Below the pieces are notes generated by a model, which saw only the letters and a program-made list of their open reading frames with translations, searched no databases and had not been told where the DNA came from. Source: JAFDVN01 sp964472275 (GTDB lineage Bacteria > Acidobacteriota > Holophagae > Holophagales > Holophagaceae). From it: a stretch of DNA of 64,000 nucleotides. The DNA is taken from positions 16,018 to 80,017 of the forward strand of contig CAYYJN010000005.1 in NCBI GenBank assembly GCA_964472275.1, written 5' to 3'. The position numbers and the translations under genes were made by a program. Of the stretch, positions 7,902-15,768 are shown piece by piece. Numbering within the stretch: position 1 is the stretch's first letter; every line of letters begins with the position of its first letter.

Positions 7902-8537
7902 ATGCCGCTCTGCTTCGACCTGGATGGAACCCTCGGCAGCTTCGGCGGCGGCTACCTGCTGCTGCGGGAAGCGCTGGCGGAGCTGTGGGGCTCGCCGGTG
8001 GACCGTGCGGAGTTGGAAGCCTGCGCCGGGAGCACGGATTGGGAGATCGTGGACGAGTTGCATCGGACCCGCTTTGGACGCGGCCTCGATGATGAGGGCT
8101 ACCAAACCTTCGAAGCCGCCTGCCTCGCCAAATTCGAGGCGGCCTTCCACCCCGAAGGCCGCGCGCCCCTGCCCCACGCGGGCCTGCTCGAAGGGCTCGA
8201 TCTGCTGCTGGCGCGCGGCCACGACCTCTGGCTCGTGAGCGGCAACACGCCGCGCGTGCTCGCCTTCAAGGCCGACGCGCTCCGCATTTCGCCCCGCGTC
8301 CGTCGCCTCGGCTCCCTGCCCCACCGGGATCGCGCGGGCCTCATTCGCCTCGCGATGGAGGCGGGCCCAGCGCCCCATCTCTACGCGGGCGACCGCCCCC
8401 ACGACCGGGACGCGGCGCGCGAAGCGGGTGTGCCCTTCCTCGCCGTGGGCGACGCGGCCCCGGGCCTACATCCCATCCTCGCGCCCCACGCGGAAGCGGA
8501 GGCGGTGGTGGCCGCGGTGGAATCGCTGCTCGGCTAA
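7902..8537 (+). CDS. HAD-superfamily phosphatase
   Basis: A 211-residue soluble hydrolase. Motif I is FDLDGTLGSF with nucleophile and acid/base Asp. Motif II is LWLVSGNTPRVL. The final motif is YAGDRPHDRDAAREAGVP, which keeps the Mg2+-binding Asp. The helical insert between residues 20 and 90 is of the C1 cap type, as in phosphoglycolate phosphatase and beta-phosphoglucomutase relatives. The ATG at 7902 is preferred: it is preceded by a GGAG and gives the normal short lead to motif I. An earlier ATG at 7851 reads through the divergent gene's start region. The substrate cannot be told from sequence. Confidence 0.85.
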   Translation: MPLCFDLDGTLGSFGGGYLLLREALAELWGSPVDRAELEACAGSTDWEIVDELHRTRFGRGLDDEGYQTFEAACLAKFEAAFHPEGRAPLPHAGLLEGLDLLLARGHDLWLVSGNTPRVLAFKADALRISPRVRRLGSLPHRDRAGLIRLAMEAGPAPHLYAGDRPHDRDAAREAGVPFLAVGDAAPGLHPILAPHAEAEAVVAAVESLLG

Positions 8538-9043
8538 TTGCCTCGCCAGAAGAGCAGGACGAGGCCGAGGACCGCCACGGCCGCGACGATCCAAAGGCCC
8601 GTCATCCTCACGGGCGGGGCTTGACCTTGATCCAGCACTTGGCGCGAGGCTTCGGTGGGATTGCGCTCGGTGCCGTCGCCCGTCTCGTAGGCGTGGATGA
8701 GCCAGGCCCGCGCCTTCTTGTGGCCCAACTCCGCCGCGCGGCGGTACCAGGTCTCGGCTTCCTTGGCGTTCTGCAAGCGGCCTTCGCCCCAGCGGAGGAT
8801 TTCGGCGAAGCGGTACATCCCTTCGGGATTTCCCGCCTCCGCCGCGCGTTCGAACCACAGCGACGCGTAGCCGCGCTCCAGAGGGAAGTCCTTGGAGCCG
8901 TGGTAGTAGGCGTCGCCCACCTTGACCATGGCTTCGGGGTCGCCTTCCTCCGCCGCCTTCAGCAGCCCGGCCTTCGTCCCGAGCATCGCGCCGAGATTGA
9001 AGCTGCCGGTGGACCGTTCGGGAGCGCCAGTCTGGGCCATCAT
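8534..9043 (-). CDS. Sel1-repeat protein with C-terminal membrane anchor
   Basis: A 169-residue protein. Three Sel1-like repeats run from about residue 25 to 130 (AEEGDPEAMVKVGDAYYHG, ASLWFERAAEAGNPEGMYRF, ETWYRRAAELGHKKARAWLI). A single hydrophobic helix at the extreme C-terminus (GLWIVAAVAVLGLVLLFW) makes it look tail-anchored. The start is at 9043 or 9040; GAGG just upstream favours one of these over 9055. The long open frame continuing upstream overlaps the next gene out of frame and is not coding. Sel1 proteins usually act as protein-protein scaffolds, and a similar gene follows upstream. Confidence 0.78.
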   Translation of the reverse strand: MMAQTGAPERSTGSFNLGAMLGTKAGLLKAAEEGDPEAMVKVGDAYYHGSKDFPLERGYASLWFERAAEAGNPEGMYRFAEILRWGEGRLQNAKEAETWYRRAAELGHKKARAWLIHAYETGDGTERNPTEASRQVLDQGQAPPVRMTGLWIVAAVAVLGLVLLFWRGN

Positions 9044-9132
9044 CCACCTCTTCATGGGGAAATGTCGGCATGAGCATGGACTCGGCAAGGGGCAATGACA
9101 AGTCCTGATCGGAGAATCCAGAAATTTCGCCC

Positions 9133-10110
9133 CTAAGCCTGGGACGCCCGGAACCAAGCCTCCGATTCCGCCAGGTCGCGGCGGAGACCGTGGCCCTCGC
9201 GGAGCGCCTGGGCCAGGGCCGCCATAGCGCCCCGGTGCCCGCGCTCGGCGGCGCGACGGAACCACACGGCGGCGGAGAGCGCGTCCGGCATGGAGCCGGG
9301 CATGCCCGTGCGGTAATCCGAACCGAGTTGGAAAGCGGCTTCGGCGTCTCCCGCCTCCGCGGCGGCGACCAGACGGCGGAAGCGCCAGGTGTGGCGCTGG
9401 CGGCGGCCGAAGAGCAGGTAGTAGGTGAGGATGGCGATGACCGGCAGACCCAGCGTGAGGAACGAGGCGAGGACGAACACGACGAGCCCCGCCAGCACCA
9501 GCAGAAGGAGCACGGCCGTGAAGAACGGCTCGGCTCCGGGCTGACTGACGAGGGCTTCGAAGCCTTCCGTCATCACCCGGCCCGCCGCGACCTGGGCGCG
9601 CAGGACCGGGTCGCGGGATTCCAACGGCTTGAGCAGACCCGCGCGCACGGTGCGCGGCGCGAGCGTGGCGGCCCGTACGCGCCACCGGGACGCGCCGGCC
9701 TCGTCGCCTTCCTCGCCCAGTTGCTTCGCGAGCGCTTCCGCCGCGGGACGAAACCCCGCCTCGGCGGCGCGGAGCAGCCAGGCCTTCGCTTCCTCCGGAT
9801 TCCGCTCCGGTCCCGGCCCCCAGCGGAGACAGGACGCGAGCCGCTCCATGGCCTCCACATGGCCCTGCTGCGCGGCGCGGCGCAGGTTGCGGGCGGGCTC
9901 CGCCGCGCCGAAGCAACCTTCCATCTCCAGGAGCGCGTGCTCGAAGGTCGCGTCGGCGCTTCCCAGGCGCATGGCGCGATCCAGGCACGCGAGCGCCACC
10001 TCGCCGTGATGGGCTTCCCGCGCCCAGCGCAGCCAGGCCGCGGCGGGATCTTTGACGAAACGCGAAGCCAGGCCCCGCCCTTGCAGTTCGATCCAGCCGA
10101 GCAGTCGCAT
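9133..10110 (-). CDS. Sel1-repeat membrane protein
   Basis: A 325-residue protein starting MRLLGWIELQG; GGGAG four bases before the ATG at 10110 decides the start. Sel1 repeats occur on both sides of a membrane segment: residues 40-160 (AWLLRAAEAGFRPAAEALAK) and 255-320 (AAVWFRRAAERGHRGAMAAL). Between them is a long hydrophobic hairpin (FFTAVLLLLVLAGLVVFVLA, then TLGLPVIAILTYYLLFG). The repeats therefore flank a two-helix membrane hairpin. It probably shares a transcript with the smaller tail-anchored Sel1 gene 90 bp downstream. Function is unknown. Confidence 0.78.
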   Translation of the reverse strand: MRLLGWIELQGRGLASRFVKDPAAAWLRWAREAHHGEVALACLDRAMRLGSADATFEHALLEMEGCFGAAEPARNLRRAAQQGHVEAMERLASCLRWGPGPERNPEEAKAWLLRAAEAGFRPAAEALAKQLGEEGDEAGASRWRVRAATLAPRTVRAGLLKPLESRDPVLRAQVAAGRVMTEGFEALVSQPGAEPFFTAVLLLLVLAGLVVFVLASFLTLGLPVIAILTYYLLFGRRQRHTWRFRRLVAAAEAGDAEAAFQLGSDYRTGMPGSMPDALSAAVWFRRAAERGHRGAMAALAQALREGHGLRRDLAESEAWFRASQA

Positions 10111-10139
10111 GGAACTCCCGAGAATGCGACCATCCTGCC

Positions 10140-10967
10140 ATGGCCTCTCCATTGATTTCCGCCACCGACCTCGCGGCGTTCAAGGGCGCCGCGCGCCTGC
10201 TGGACTGCCGCACGAAGGCGGACTACGAGGCCGGGCACTTGTCCGGCGCGGTCCACGCGGATCTGGAGCGGGATCTAAGCCGGGCCTCCGGCGAAGGCTT
10301 CGATCCCGCGAAGGGCGGTCGTCATCCGTTGCCCGACCTCCGCGCCTGGCGCGACACGCTCGGCCGCTGGGGCATCACGCCGGACACGGCCGTGGTCTGC
10401 TACGACGCCCAGGGCGGCGCCAACGCCGCGGCCCGCGCGTGGTGGATGCTGCGAGCTTCGGGCCACGAGCGTGTGCGCGTGCTGGATGGCGGCCTCCAGG
10501 CCGCGCTGGACGCGGGGATGAAGCTGACGAACGAAGTTCCGGCCATCGCGGCGGAGCCGCCCTACGCGATCTCATTTTGGCAGTGGACCACCGTGGACAT
10601 CAGCGTGGTGGAGAAGCTCGCGCGGCACTCGGATTGGACCGTGCTCGATGTGCGCGCCGCGCCGCGCTACCGGGGCGAGACGGAGCCCATTGATCCCGTC
10701 GCGGGCCACATCCCCGGCGCGGTGAACCTGCCTTACGGCGAAAACCTGGACGCCCACGGCCGCTTCAAATCCTTCGAGGACCTGCGGTCGCTTTACGGGG
10801 CGCTCGATCCAAGCAAACTCGTCGTCCACTGCGGCAGCGGCGTGACGGCCTGCCACACGCTCCTGGCGCTCGATCAGGCGGGCCTCACGGGCGCGGCGCT
10901 CTTCGTCGGAAGCTGGGGCGAGTGGTGCCGCACGGGCCGGCAGGTCGCCACCGGACAGGAGCCGTGA
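10140..10967 (+). CDS. Thiosulfate/3-mercaptopyruvate sulfurtransferase (two-domain rhodanese)
   Basis: A 275-residue protein with two rhodanese domains. The N-terminal one (DCRTKADYEAGHLSGAVHAD) is the inactive copy. The C-terminal one carries the persulfide Cys231 in VVHCGSGVTACHTLLAL. CGSGVTA is the loop of 3-mercaptopyruvate sulfurtransferases and SseA-like enzymes. Length and domain order are normal. The stop overlaps the GTG start of the MFS gene (GTGA), so the two are coupled. Donor and acceptor are not determined by sequence; thiosulfate or mercaptopyruvate is likely. Confidence 0.9.
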   Translation: MASPLISATDLAAFKGAARLLDCRTKADYEAGHLSGAVHADLERDLSRASGEGFDPAKGGRHPLPDLRAWRDTLGRWGITPDTAVVCYDAQGGANAAARAWWMLRASGHERVRVLDGGLQAALDAGMKLTNEVPAIAAEPPYAISFWQWTTVDISVVEKLARHSDWTVLDVRAAPRYRGETEPIDPVAGHIPGAVNLPYGENLDAHGRFKSFEDLRSLYGALDPSKLVVHCGSGVTACHTLLALDQAGLTGAALFVGSWGEWCRTGRQVATGQEP

Positions 10968-12157
10968 ACCCCTGGCGCGGACTCGGCGGGCTTCCCCGCG
11001 AGGTGTGGATCCTCTCTGGCGCCACGCTGCTCAACCGCGCGGGCATGATGGCGCTGCCCTTCCTCGCGCTTTACGCGACGCAAGGGATGGGCTTCAGCCC
11101 CGCGCGGGCGGGCGAGGCCATGCTGGCCTATGGCGCGGCCGCGCTGGTGGCGGCGCCGCTGGGCGGGCACTTGAGCGACCGCATCGGCTCCCTGCGCGTG
11201 ATGCGGATCTCCCTCGCGCTTTCGGCGCTGCTGATGATCGTCATCCCCTTCGCCCGGAGCTGGCCCACCCTGCTCGCCCTCGTGGTGCTCTGGTCGCTGG
11301 CCGGTGAAAGTTTCCGGCCCGCCAGCATGGCCATCCTCACGGATCTGGCGCCGCTCGAACGGCGCAAGGCCGTCTACTCCCTCAACCGGCTCGCCATCAA
11401 TCTGGGCATGAGCCTCGGTCCCGTGTTGGGAGGCCTGCTGGCGCGCCACTCCTTCCGGGCGTTGTTCTGGACCGATGGCGCGACCTCGCTGGGCGCGGCT
11501 CTGATCCTGATGCTGGCGGTGCGAAGCGATCCAGGGCGCCACGCGAGCGGGCATCCGCCGCGCCATCCCTTCGCCGCCCTCGCGGACCGCCGCCTCAGCC
11601 TCTTCCTGCTGGCGCTCATCCCCGTGATGGTGGTCTTCCTCCAGCACGAGGGCGCGCTGCCGGTCTTCCTCGTGAAGGATCTCGGCTTCACGCCCGCCTA
11701 CTACGGCAGCCTCTTCACGCTGAACACGGCGCTCATCGTGCTGCTGGAGGTGCGCATCAACCTCACCACCGCACACTGGCCCGCGCGCCGGACCCTGATG
11801 CTCGGCGCGCTGCTCACGGCGGGAGGCTTCGGGGCGCTGGCCTTCCTCCACGGCCGCCTCGCCATTTGGGCGACGGTGGTGATCTGGACCTTCGGCGAGA
11901 TGACGCTGATGCCCGCCATGAGCGACCATGTGGCGCACCTGGCCCCGCCCGAGCGGCGCGGCGAATACATGGGCCTCTTCTCCATGGCCGTGAGCGTCGC
12001 CTTCGCGCTTGGCCCCTGGTTCGGCCTGCTGTTCATGGGCCGCTACGGCGCCACCGCCCTGTGGATCTTCATGGGGCTCTTCGGCGCGCTTTCGGCGCTG
12101 GCCTTCTGGCGCGTCGTCGCGCGCGATGGCTCGCTTAACGGCCCAGCGCCCGCTTGA
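10964..12157 (+). CDS. MFS transporter
   Basis: A 397-residue protein with about twelve hydrophobic helices. The MFS signature loop between helices 2 and 3 is LGGHLSDRIGSLRVMR. A second half-signature lies near residues 115-150 (LAPLERRKAVYSLNRLAINLG). The GTG start at 10964 overlaps the previous stop and is preceded by AGGAG; the longer in-frame ATG at 10922 lies inside the sulfurtransferase. The order resembles drug or sugar exporters of the YdeR/MdtH type; the substrate is unknown. The 3' end overlaps the convergent thioredoxin gene by 23 bp. Confidence 0.88.
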   Translation: MNPWRGLGGLPREVWILSGATLLNRAGMMALPFLALYATQGMGFSPARAGEAMLAYGAAALVAAPLGGHLSDRIGSLRVMRISLALSALLMIVIPFARSWPTLLALVVLWSLAGESFRPASMAILTDLAPLERRKAVYSLNRLAINLGMSLGPVLGGLLARHSFRALFWTDGATSLGAALILMLAVRSDPGRHASGHPPRHPFAALADRRLSLFLLALIPVMVVFLQHEGALPVFLVKDLGFTPAYYGSLFTLNTALIVLLEVRINLTTAHWPARRTLMLGALLTAGGFGALAFLHGRLAIWATVVIWTFGEMTLMPAMSDHVAHLAPPERRGEYMGLFSMAVSVAFALGPWFGLLFMGRYGATALWIFMGLFGALSALAFWRVVARDGSLNGPAPA

Positions 12158-12719
12158 GGCCCGCGTCCAGCCGCGCTTCCTGCACACCGGACCAGGCGTC
12201 CAGCACCTTGCCTTCGCGGTCCAGGAGGAAGGTCGTGGGAATGCCTTGCACCTGACCCAACGGCGCGATTCCGCCCGCGCCATCGGGCACGAGGCCCGGC
12301 AGCGCCGCGAGCTCGCCATGCTGCTGAAGAAAGGGCGTGACGGCCTTGAAGCCATCGTCATCCACGGAAATCGGGATCACCGAGTAGTCATTCCCACCCG
12401 CCACCGCCAGTTTGGCGAGGCCGGGCAGACTCTTGCGGCAGGGCGGGCACCAGGTCGCCCACACATCCACCACCACCACCTTGCCGCGCTCCTCGGCCAG
12501 CGTGTGCCGCGTCCCGCCCGCGTCCAGGTAAGCCACGGCGGAGACATCCTGCCCTTTCGCGGCGAGGCCCGACTCGCCTTGCGCGACGCTGCCTTTGAGC
12601 AGCCACACGAGGCCAGCGAAGAGCAGCACCGCCAGGAGGGCCACGCCGCCCATGCCCGCGAGCAAAGTCTTCACCCAGGCGGGCAGGCCTTTGGACGGAT
12701 TCACGGATTCATCGGACAT
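12135..12719 (-). CDS. TlpA/ResA-like membrane-anchored thioredoxin
   Basis: A 194-residue protein. A single N-terminal membrane helix (LLAGMGGVALLAVLLFAGLV) places the thioredoxin domain outside the cytoplasmic membrane. The active site is VWATWCPPCRKSLPGL with a CPPC pair, and the cis-proline segment is VQGIPTTFLLDREGKV. WCPPC is typical of TlpA/ResA proteins, which reduce apocytochrome c haem-binding cysteines or other periplasmic thiols. No cytochrome maturation genes adjoin it, so the partner is unknown. Confidence 0.88.
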   Translation of the reverse strand: MSDESVNPSKGLPAWVKTLLAGMGGVALLAVLLFAGLVWLLKGSVAQGESGLAAKGQDVSAVAYLDAGGTRHTLAEERGKVVVVDVWATWCPPCRKSLPGLAKLAVAGGNDYSVIPISVDDDGFKAVTPFLQQHGELAALPGLVPDGAGGIAPLGQVQGIPTTFLLDREGKVLDAWSGVQEARLDAGLKRALGR

Positions 12720-12775
12720 GGCGGAACTCCTGGCCCTCCAGTGTCAGGCCAGCCGCGCCCCGGCTCAACGCCCGC

Positions 12776-12964
12776 CTATTCCAGGTATTCGGCGGCCTCC
12801 CAGGTCTCCGCTTCCGCGCGACGGCGACGGAAGGCCATGTCCCGGACTTCCACATCCGCCAAGCGGGTGGACTTGGAGAGCGCGTGGGCCTTCACCTCCG
12901 CCCGCCGCTCCAACCCCACGAACGCCAATTCCTGCCGACGCCGTTCCACGCCATCCCACGCCAT
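12776..12964 (-). CDS. Small charged hypothetical protein
   Basis: A 62-residue open frame with ATG at 12964 and a G-rich ribosome-binding stretch upstream. Composition is highly charged (RRRQELAFVGLERRAEVKAH, then RRRRAEAETWEAAEYLE) and helical. Third codon positions are G/C-rich, as in neighbouring genes, which is the main support. No family is recognised. It may be a real small protein or a chance frame in G+C-rich DNA. Confidence 0.4.
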   Translation of the reverse strand: MAWDGVERRRQELAFVGLERRAEVKAHALSKSTRLADVEVRDMAFRRRRAEAETWEAAEYLE

Positions 12965-13107
12965 AGGCCACCCCCGTGAGGGTCAAGGTAGGCTTCCGAT
13001 CCCGGCCAACCAGATCGAAAAAACCGATAGTTCGCACCCTACGGTCCAAGAGAAGCGGGGATCGCGTTCCATACCTCTGGGGCAGATTCGATCGGCCACA
13101 AAAACTT

Positions 13108-13205
13108 GGGACACAGAGATCACAGAGCAAGCACAGAGGACACAGAGAAAAGAAGAACGACGATATCGCTTTCCTCTGTGACCTCCGTGACCCTCTGTGT
13201 TCCTG
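13108..13205. repeat. Intergenic hairpin of CACAGAGG units (family A)
   Basis: The left arm (13108-13150) holds four spaced units: ACACAGAG, TCACAGAG, GCACAGAGG and ACACAGAG. After a 20-base loop the right arm (13170-13205) holds CCTCTGTG, CCTCCGTG and CCCTCTGTG. The arms pair as a long imperfect hairpin. The rest of the gene-free stretch 12965-13307 shows no coding frame that I can support. A TAAAGT at 13281-13286 could be the -10 box of the next gene. Confidence 0.85.
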
Positions 13206-13307
13206 CTTTCCGCCTGATTTGCCGACACTTTGACGAAACCATCCTCCACTTCGCCAAGCGCCCAAAGCCCATTTCAGAGGTAAAGTTTCCTTTTGCCCGA
13301 GGAACCC

Positions 13308-14393
13308 ATGCCTTACCGCCATCCGGATTTCGCCAAGCTGGGCCTGGGAAGCGCCCCTGAATGCCGCTTCGAACCCGCGCCCAAGGACGCGACGCTGCCG
13401 GACGGCTTCATGAGCACGACCAACTTCCCGACCTATGTGCGCGTGGGCGGCCAGTGGCGCATGCCCGAAATGCCGCGCATGGACTCGCACCTCGTGTGGG
13501 ACGCGAAGGCCGAGCGCCTGCTCATCAAGGAGTTCCGCCTCGTGAAGCAGGGGGATCTCGTCGCCGTCGCCACGAAGGAGGACGGCAGCGAGGGCGTCCT
13601 CGTGTGGGACAAGGGGTTCGCGGAGGAGACGGACGCGACCCACGCGGAGGCCTTCGGCTTCATGAGCTCGGAAGTGAGCCGCGAAAAGCCCGTGAACTAC
13701 GAGGCCATCTTCCAGCAGTTCATGGAGAACCGCGGGGCGAAGGGCCACATCCTCTGGGTGATCGGCCCCGCGCTCGTCCACGCCCGCGGCCGCGACGCGA
13801 TGGAATGGCTCATCCACCACGGCTTCGCCCACAGCGTCTTCGCCGGCAACGCCGTCGGCGTCCACGATGTGGAGGCCGCGCTCTTCGGCTCCACCCTCGG
13901 CATGAAGAAGGACGGCACACCCGAAGTCGGCGGCCACGCCTACCACATGCGCGCCATCAACGAGGTGAAGAAGGCCGGGAGCATCAAGGCCCTCGTGGAG
14001 CAGGGCAAGGTGAGGGACGGCATCATGCACGCCTGCACCGTGACGGACACGCCCTATGTGCTCGCCGGTTCCATCCGCGATGACGGCCCGCTGCCCGAAA
14101 CCATCCCCGACGCGCTGGAGGCTCAAGGCCGCATGCGCGAATACACGAGCAAAGCCACGATGGTCGTGATGGTGGCGACGGCGCTGCACAGCATCGCCGC
14201 CGGCAACATGCTGCCGACCTTCTGCACCAAGCCGGGCGGCGAGATGGCGGAGATCACCACCATCTGCGTGGACCAGACCGAATTCCTCGTCTCCAAGCTG
14301 AAGGACCGCGGCACGCATCAGGCCTTCGGCGTGGTGACAAACGCGCAGGACTTCATGCGGTTGATCCAGTTGGAGCTGATGGGTCGCATCTGA
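13308..14393 (+). CDS. COG1915/TIGR00300-family protein (LOR/SDH-domain, archaeal-type ornithine cyclodeaminase relative)
   Basis: A 361-residue protein; GAGGA before the ATG at 13308 sets the start. The C-terminal 220 residues carry the family's typical strings: SVFAGNAVGVHDVEAALFG, RAINEVKKAGSIKALVEQG, YVLAGSIRDDGPLPETIPD and HSIAAGNMLP, ending in a nucleotide-binding-like TTICVDQTEFLVSKLKDRGT. Characterised relatives include an archaeal ornithine cyclodeaminase and the C-terminal part of the cyanobacterial arginine-guanidine-removing enzyme. The N-terminal 110 residues look unlike the usual LOR/SDH domain start. I infer a role in arginine/ornithine metabolism; an arginine deiminase gene lies 35 kb away. 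Confidence 0.78.
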   Translation: MPYRHPDFAKLGLGSAPECRFEPAPKDATLPDGFMSTTNFPTYVRVGGQWRMPEMPRMDSHLVWDAKAERLLIKEFRLVKQGDLVAVATKEDGSEGVLVWDKGFAEETDATHAEAFGFMSSEVSREKPVNYEAIFQQFMENRGAKGHILWVIGPALVHARGRDAMEWLIHHGFAHSVFAGNAVGVHDVEAALFGSTLGMKKDGTPEVGGHAYHMRAINEVKKAGSIKALVEQGKVRDGIMHACTVTDTPYVLAGSIRDDGPLPETIPDALEAQGRMREYTSKATMVVMVATALHSIAAGNMLPTFCTKPGGEMAEITTICVDQTEFLVSKLKDRGTHQAFGVVTNAQDFMRLIQLELMGRI

Positions 14394-14505
14394 CCCGCCC
14401 ATCCCGGCCTCATCCCCGTTCGCCGATCCATCCCCTCCGTTCGCCGGAGGCGGGTGATCCTCGCGTTGCGATGCCCTAGTCTGGAGGCTGGCCCGGAGTC
14501 CGCCC

Positions 14506-15768
14506 ATGAACCGCCAGCGCAAGACCCTGTTCGCGATCTTCGGGGCCGTGGTCCTCGTCATCATCCTGGCGGCGATCTTCGGGCGCTCGGGCGACGATTC
14601 CAGCAAGTTCTCCTGGGACACGGTGACGAGGGGCAAGATCCGCGAAGTCATCAGCGCCAGCGGCGAGATCCAGGCGAAGACGCGCATCAACATCGGCACG
14701 ACGCTGGCGGGCGAGATCAAATCCATCCCCGTGAAGGACGGGCAGGATGTGAAGAAGGGCAATGTGCTCGTGACGCTCGATCGCGTGCGACTGGGCCAGG
14801 CGGTCGCCCAGGCGAAGGCCGCGCTGGAAGGCGCGACGCGCGATCAGGCGCGCCTCAAGGCCGCCATGGACACGGCCGAATCCACCTTCAAGCGCCAGGA
14901 CGCGTTGCACGGCCAGGGCCTCATCAGCGACGAAGCCTGGCGCCAGGCCAAGCTGGCCAAGGAGAGCGCGGACTTGAGCTACCAGACCGCGCAGTCCCAG
15001 GTGGGGCAGATGCGCGGAAACCTCGGGCAGGTGCAGGACGGCCTCGACAAGAGCGAGCTGCGCGCGCCCATTGACGGCCGCGTGACGAGCCTCAAGGCCG
15101 AGATGGGCGAAATGGCCATCCCCGGCCAGAGCAACCTGCCCGGCGCGACGCTCATGATCGTCTCCGACATGCACGAGCTGATGGCCGAAGTGAAGGTGAA
15201 CGAGAGCGAAGTCGTGCGCCTCAAGCCCGGCCAGGAAGCCCAGGTCGCGGTGGATTCCCTCCCCGGCCGCGTCTTCAACGGCAAGGTCTACGAAGTCGCC
15301 ACCGGCAGCGAAGGCGGCACGGGCCAGGACGCGAACATGTACCTGGTGAAGGTGGCCCTCGACATGTCCGGCGCCGACATCGCCCTGCTCCGCCCCGGCA
15401 TGAGCGCCCGCGCGGTCATCCTCGCCCGCGAGGCGGCGGGCGCCTTGCGTGTGCCGCTCCAGGCGGTGCTGGAGAAGGACCAGACGCCCGAGGAAGCCGA
15501 GAAGAAGGGCCTGCTCATCGCCCCCACCCGCAATGTGGTGATGGTGGTGAAGAACGGCCACGCCCAAGTGAAGGATGTGCAGCTCGGCATCGCCGACACG
15601 CAGTCCTATGAGGTGAGGGGCGGGCTCGAAGAAGGCGAGAAGGTGCTCACCGGCCCCTTGCGCAAGCTGCGCGACCTCAAGGACCACGACGCGGTGGAGT
15701 TGAAGGAGAAGTCGGATTCGCAGATCGAGGCCGAGGCCGAGAAGCGGAAAGGCCGGAGCGCCCAATGA
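14506..15768 (+). CDS. MacA-like periplasmic adaptor (membrane fusion protein)
   Basis: A 420-residue protein. One N-terminal membrane helix (TLFAIFGAVVLVIILAAIFG) is followed by a lipoyl/biotinyl half-motif (GEIQAKTRINIGTTLAGEIK), a coiled-coil hairpin (residues 100-180, rich in QAK and SAD repeats), the second lipoyl half (LRAPIDGRVTSLKAEMGEMA) and beta-barrel domains. This is the standard adaptor for ABC-type MacB exporters. The next gene overlaps it (ATGA) and encodes a MacB-type permease, so together they should export a substrate across the envelope. No ATPase or outer-membrane channel gene adjoins. Confidence 0.9.
   Translation: MNRQRKTLFAIFGAVVLVIILAAIFGRSGDDSSKFSWDTVTRGKIREVISASGEIQAKTRINIGTTLAGEIKSIPVKDGQDVKKGNVLVTLDRVRLGQAVAQAKAALEGATRDQARLKAAMDTAESTFKRQDALHGQGLISDEAWRQAKLAKESADLSYQTAQSQVGQMRGNLGQVQDGLDKSELRAPIDGRVTSLKAEMGEMAIPGQSNLPGATLMIVSDMHELMAEVKVNESEVVRLKPGQEAQVAVDSLPGRVFNGKVYEVATGSEGGTGQDANMYLVKVALDMSGADIALLRPGMSARAVILAREAAGALRVPLQAVLEKDQTPEEAEKKGLLIAPTRNVVMVVKNGHAQVKDVQLGIADTQSYEVRGGLEEGEKVLTGPLRKLRDLKDHDAVELKEKSDSQIEAEAEKRKGRSAQ

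Noticed and set aside
8534..10213. Single 559-codon frame joining two Sel1 genes
   Set aside because: Its upper two-thirds are out of phase with the real 325-residue Sel1 gene and are Arg/Gly/Pro noise; only the last 169 codons are coding.
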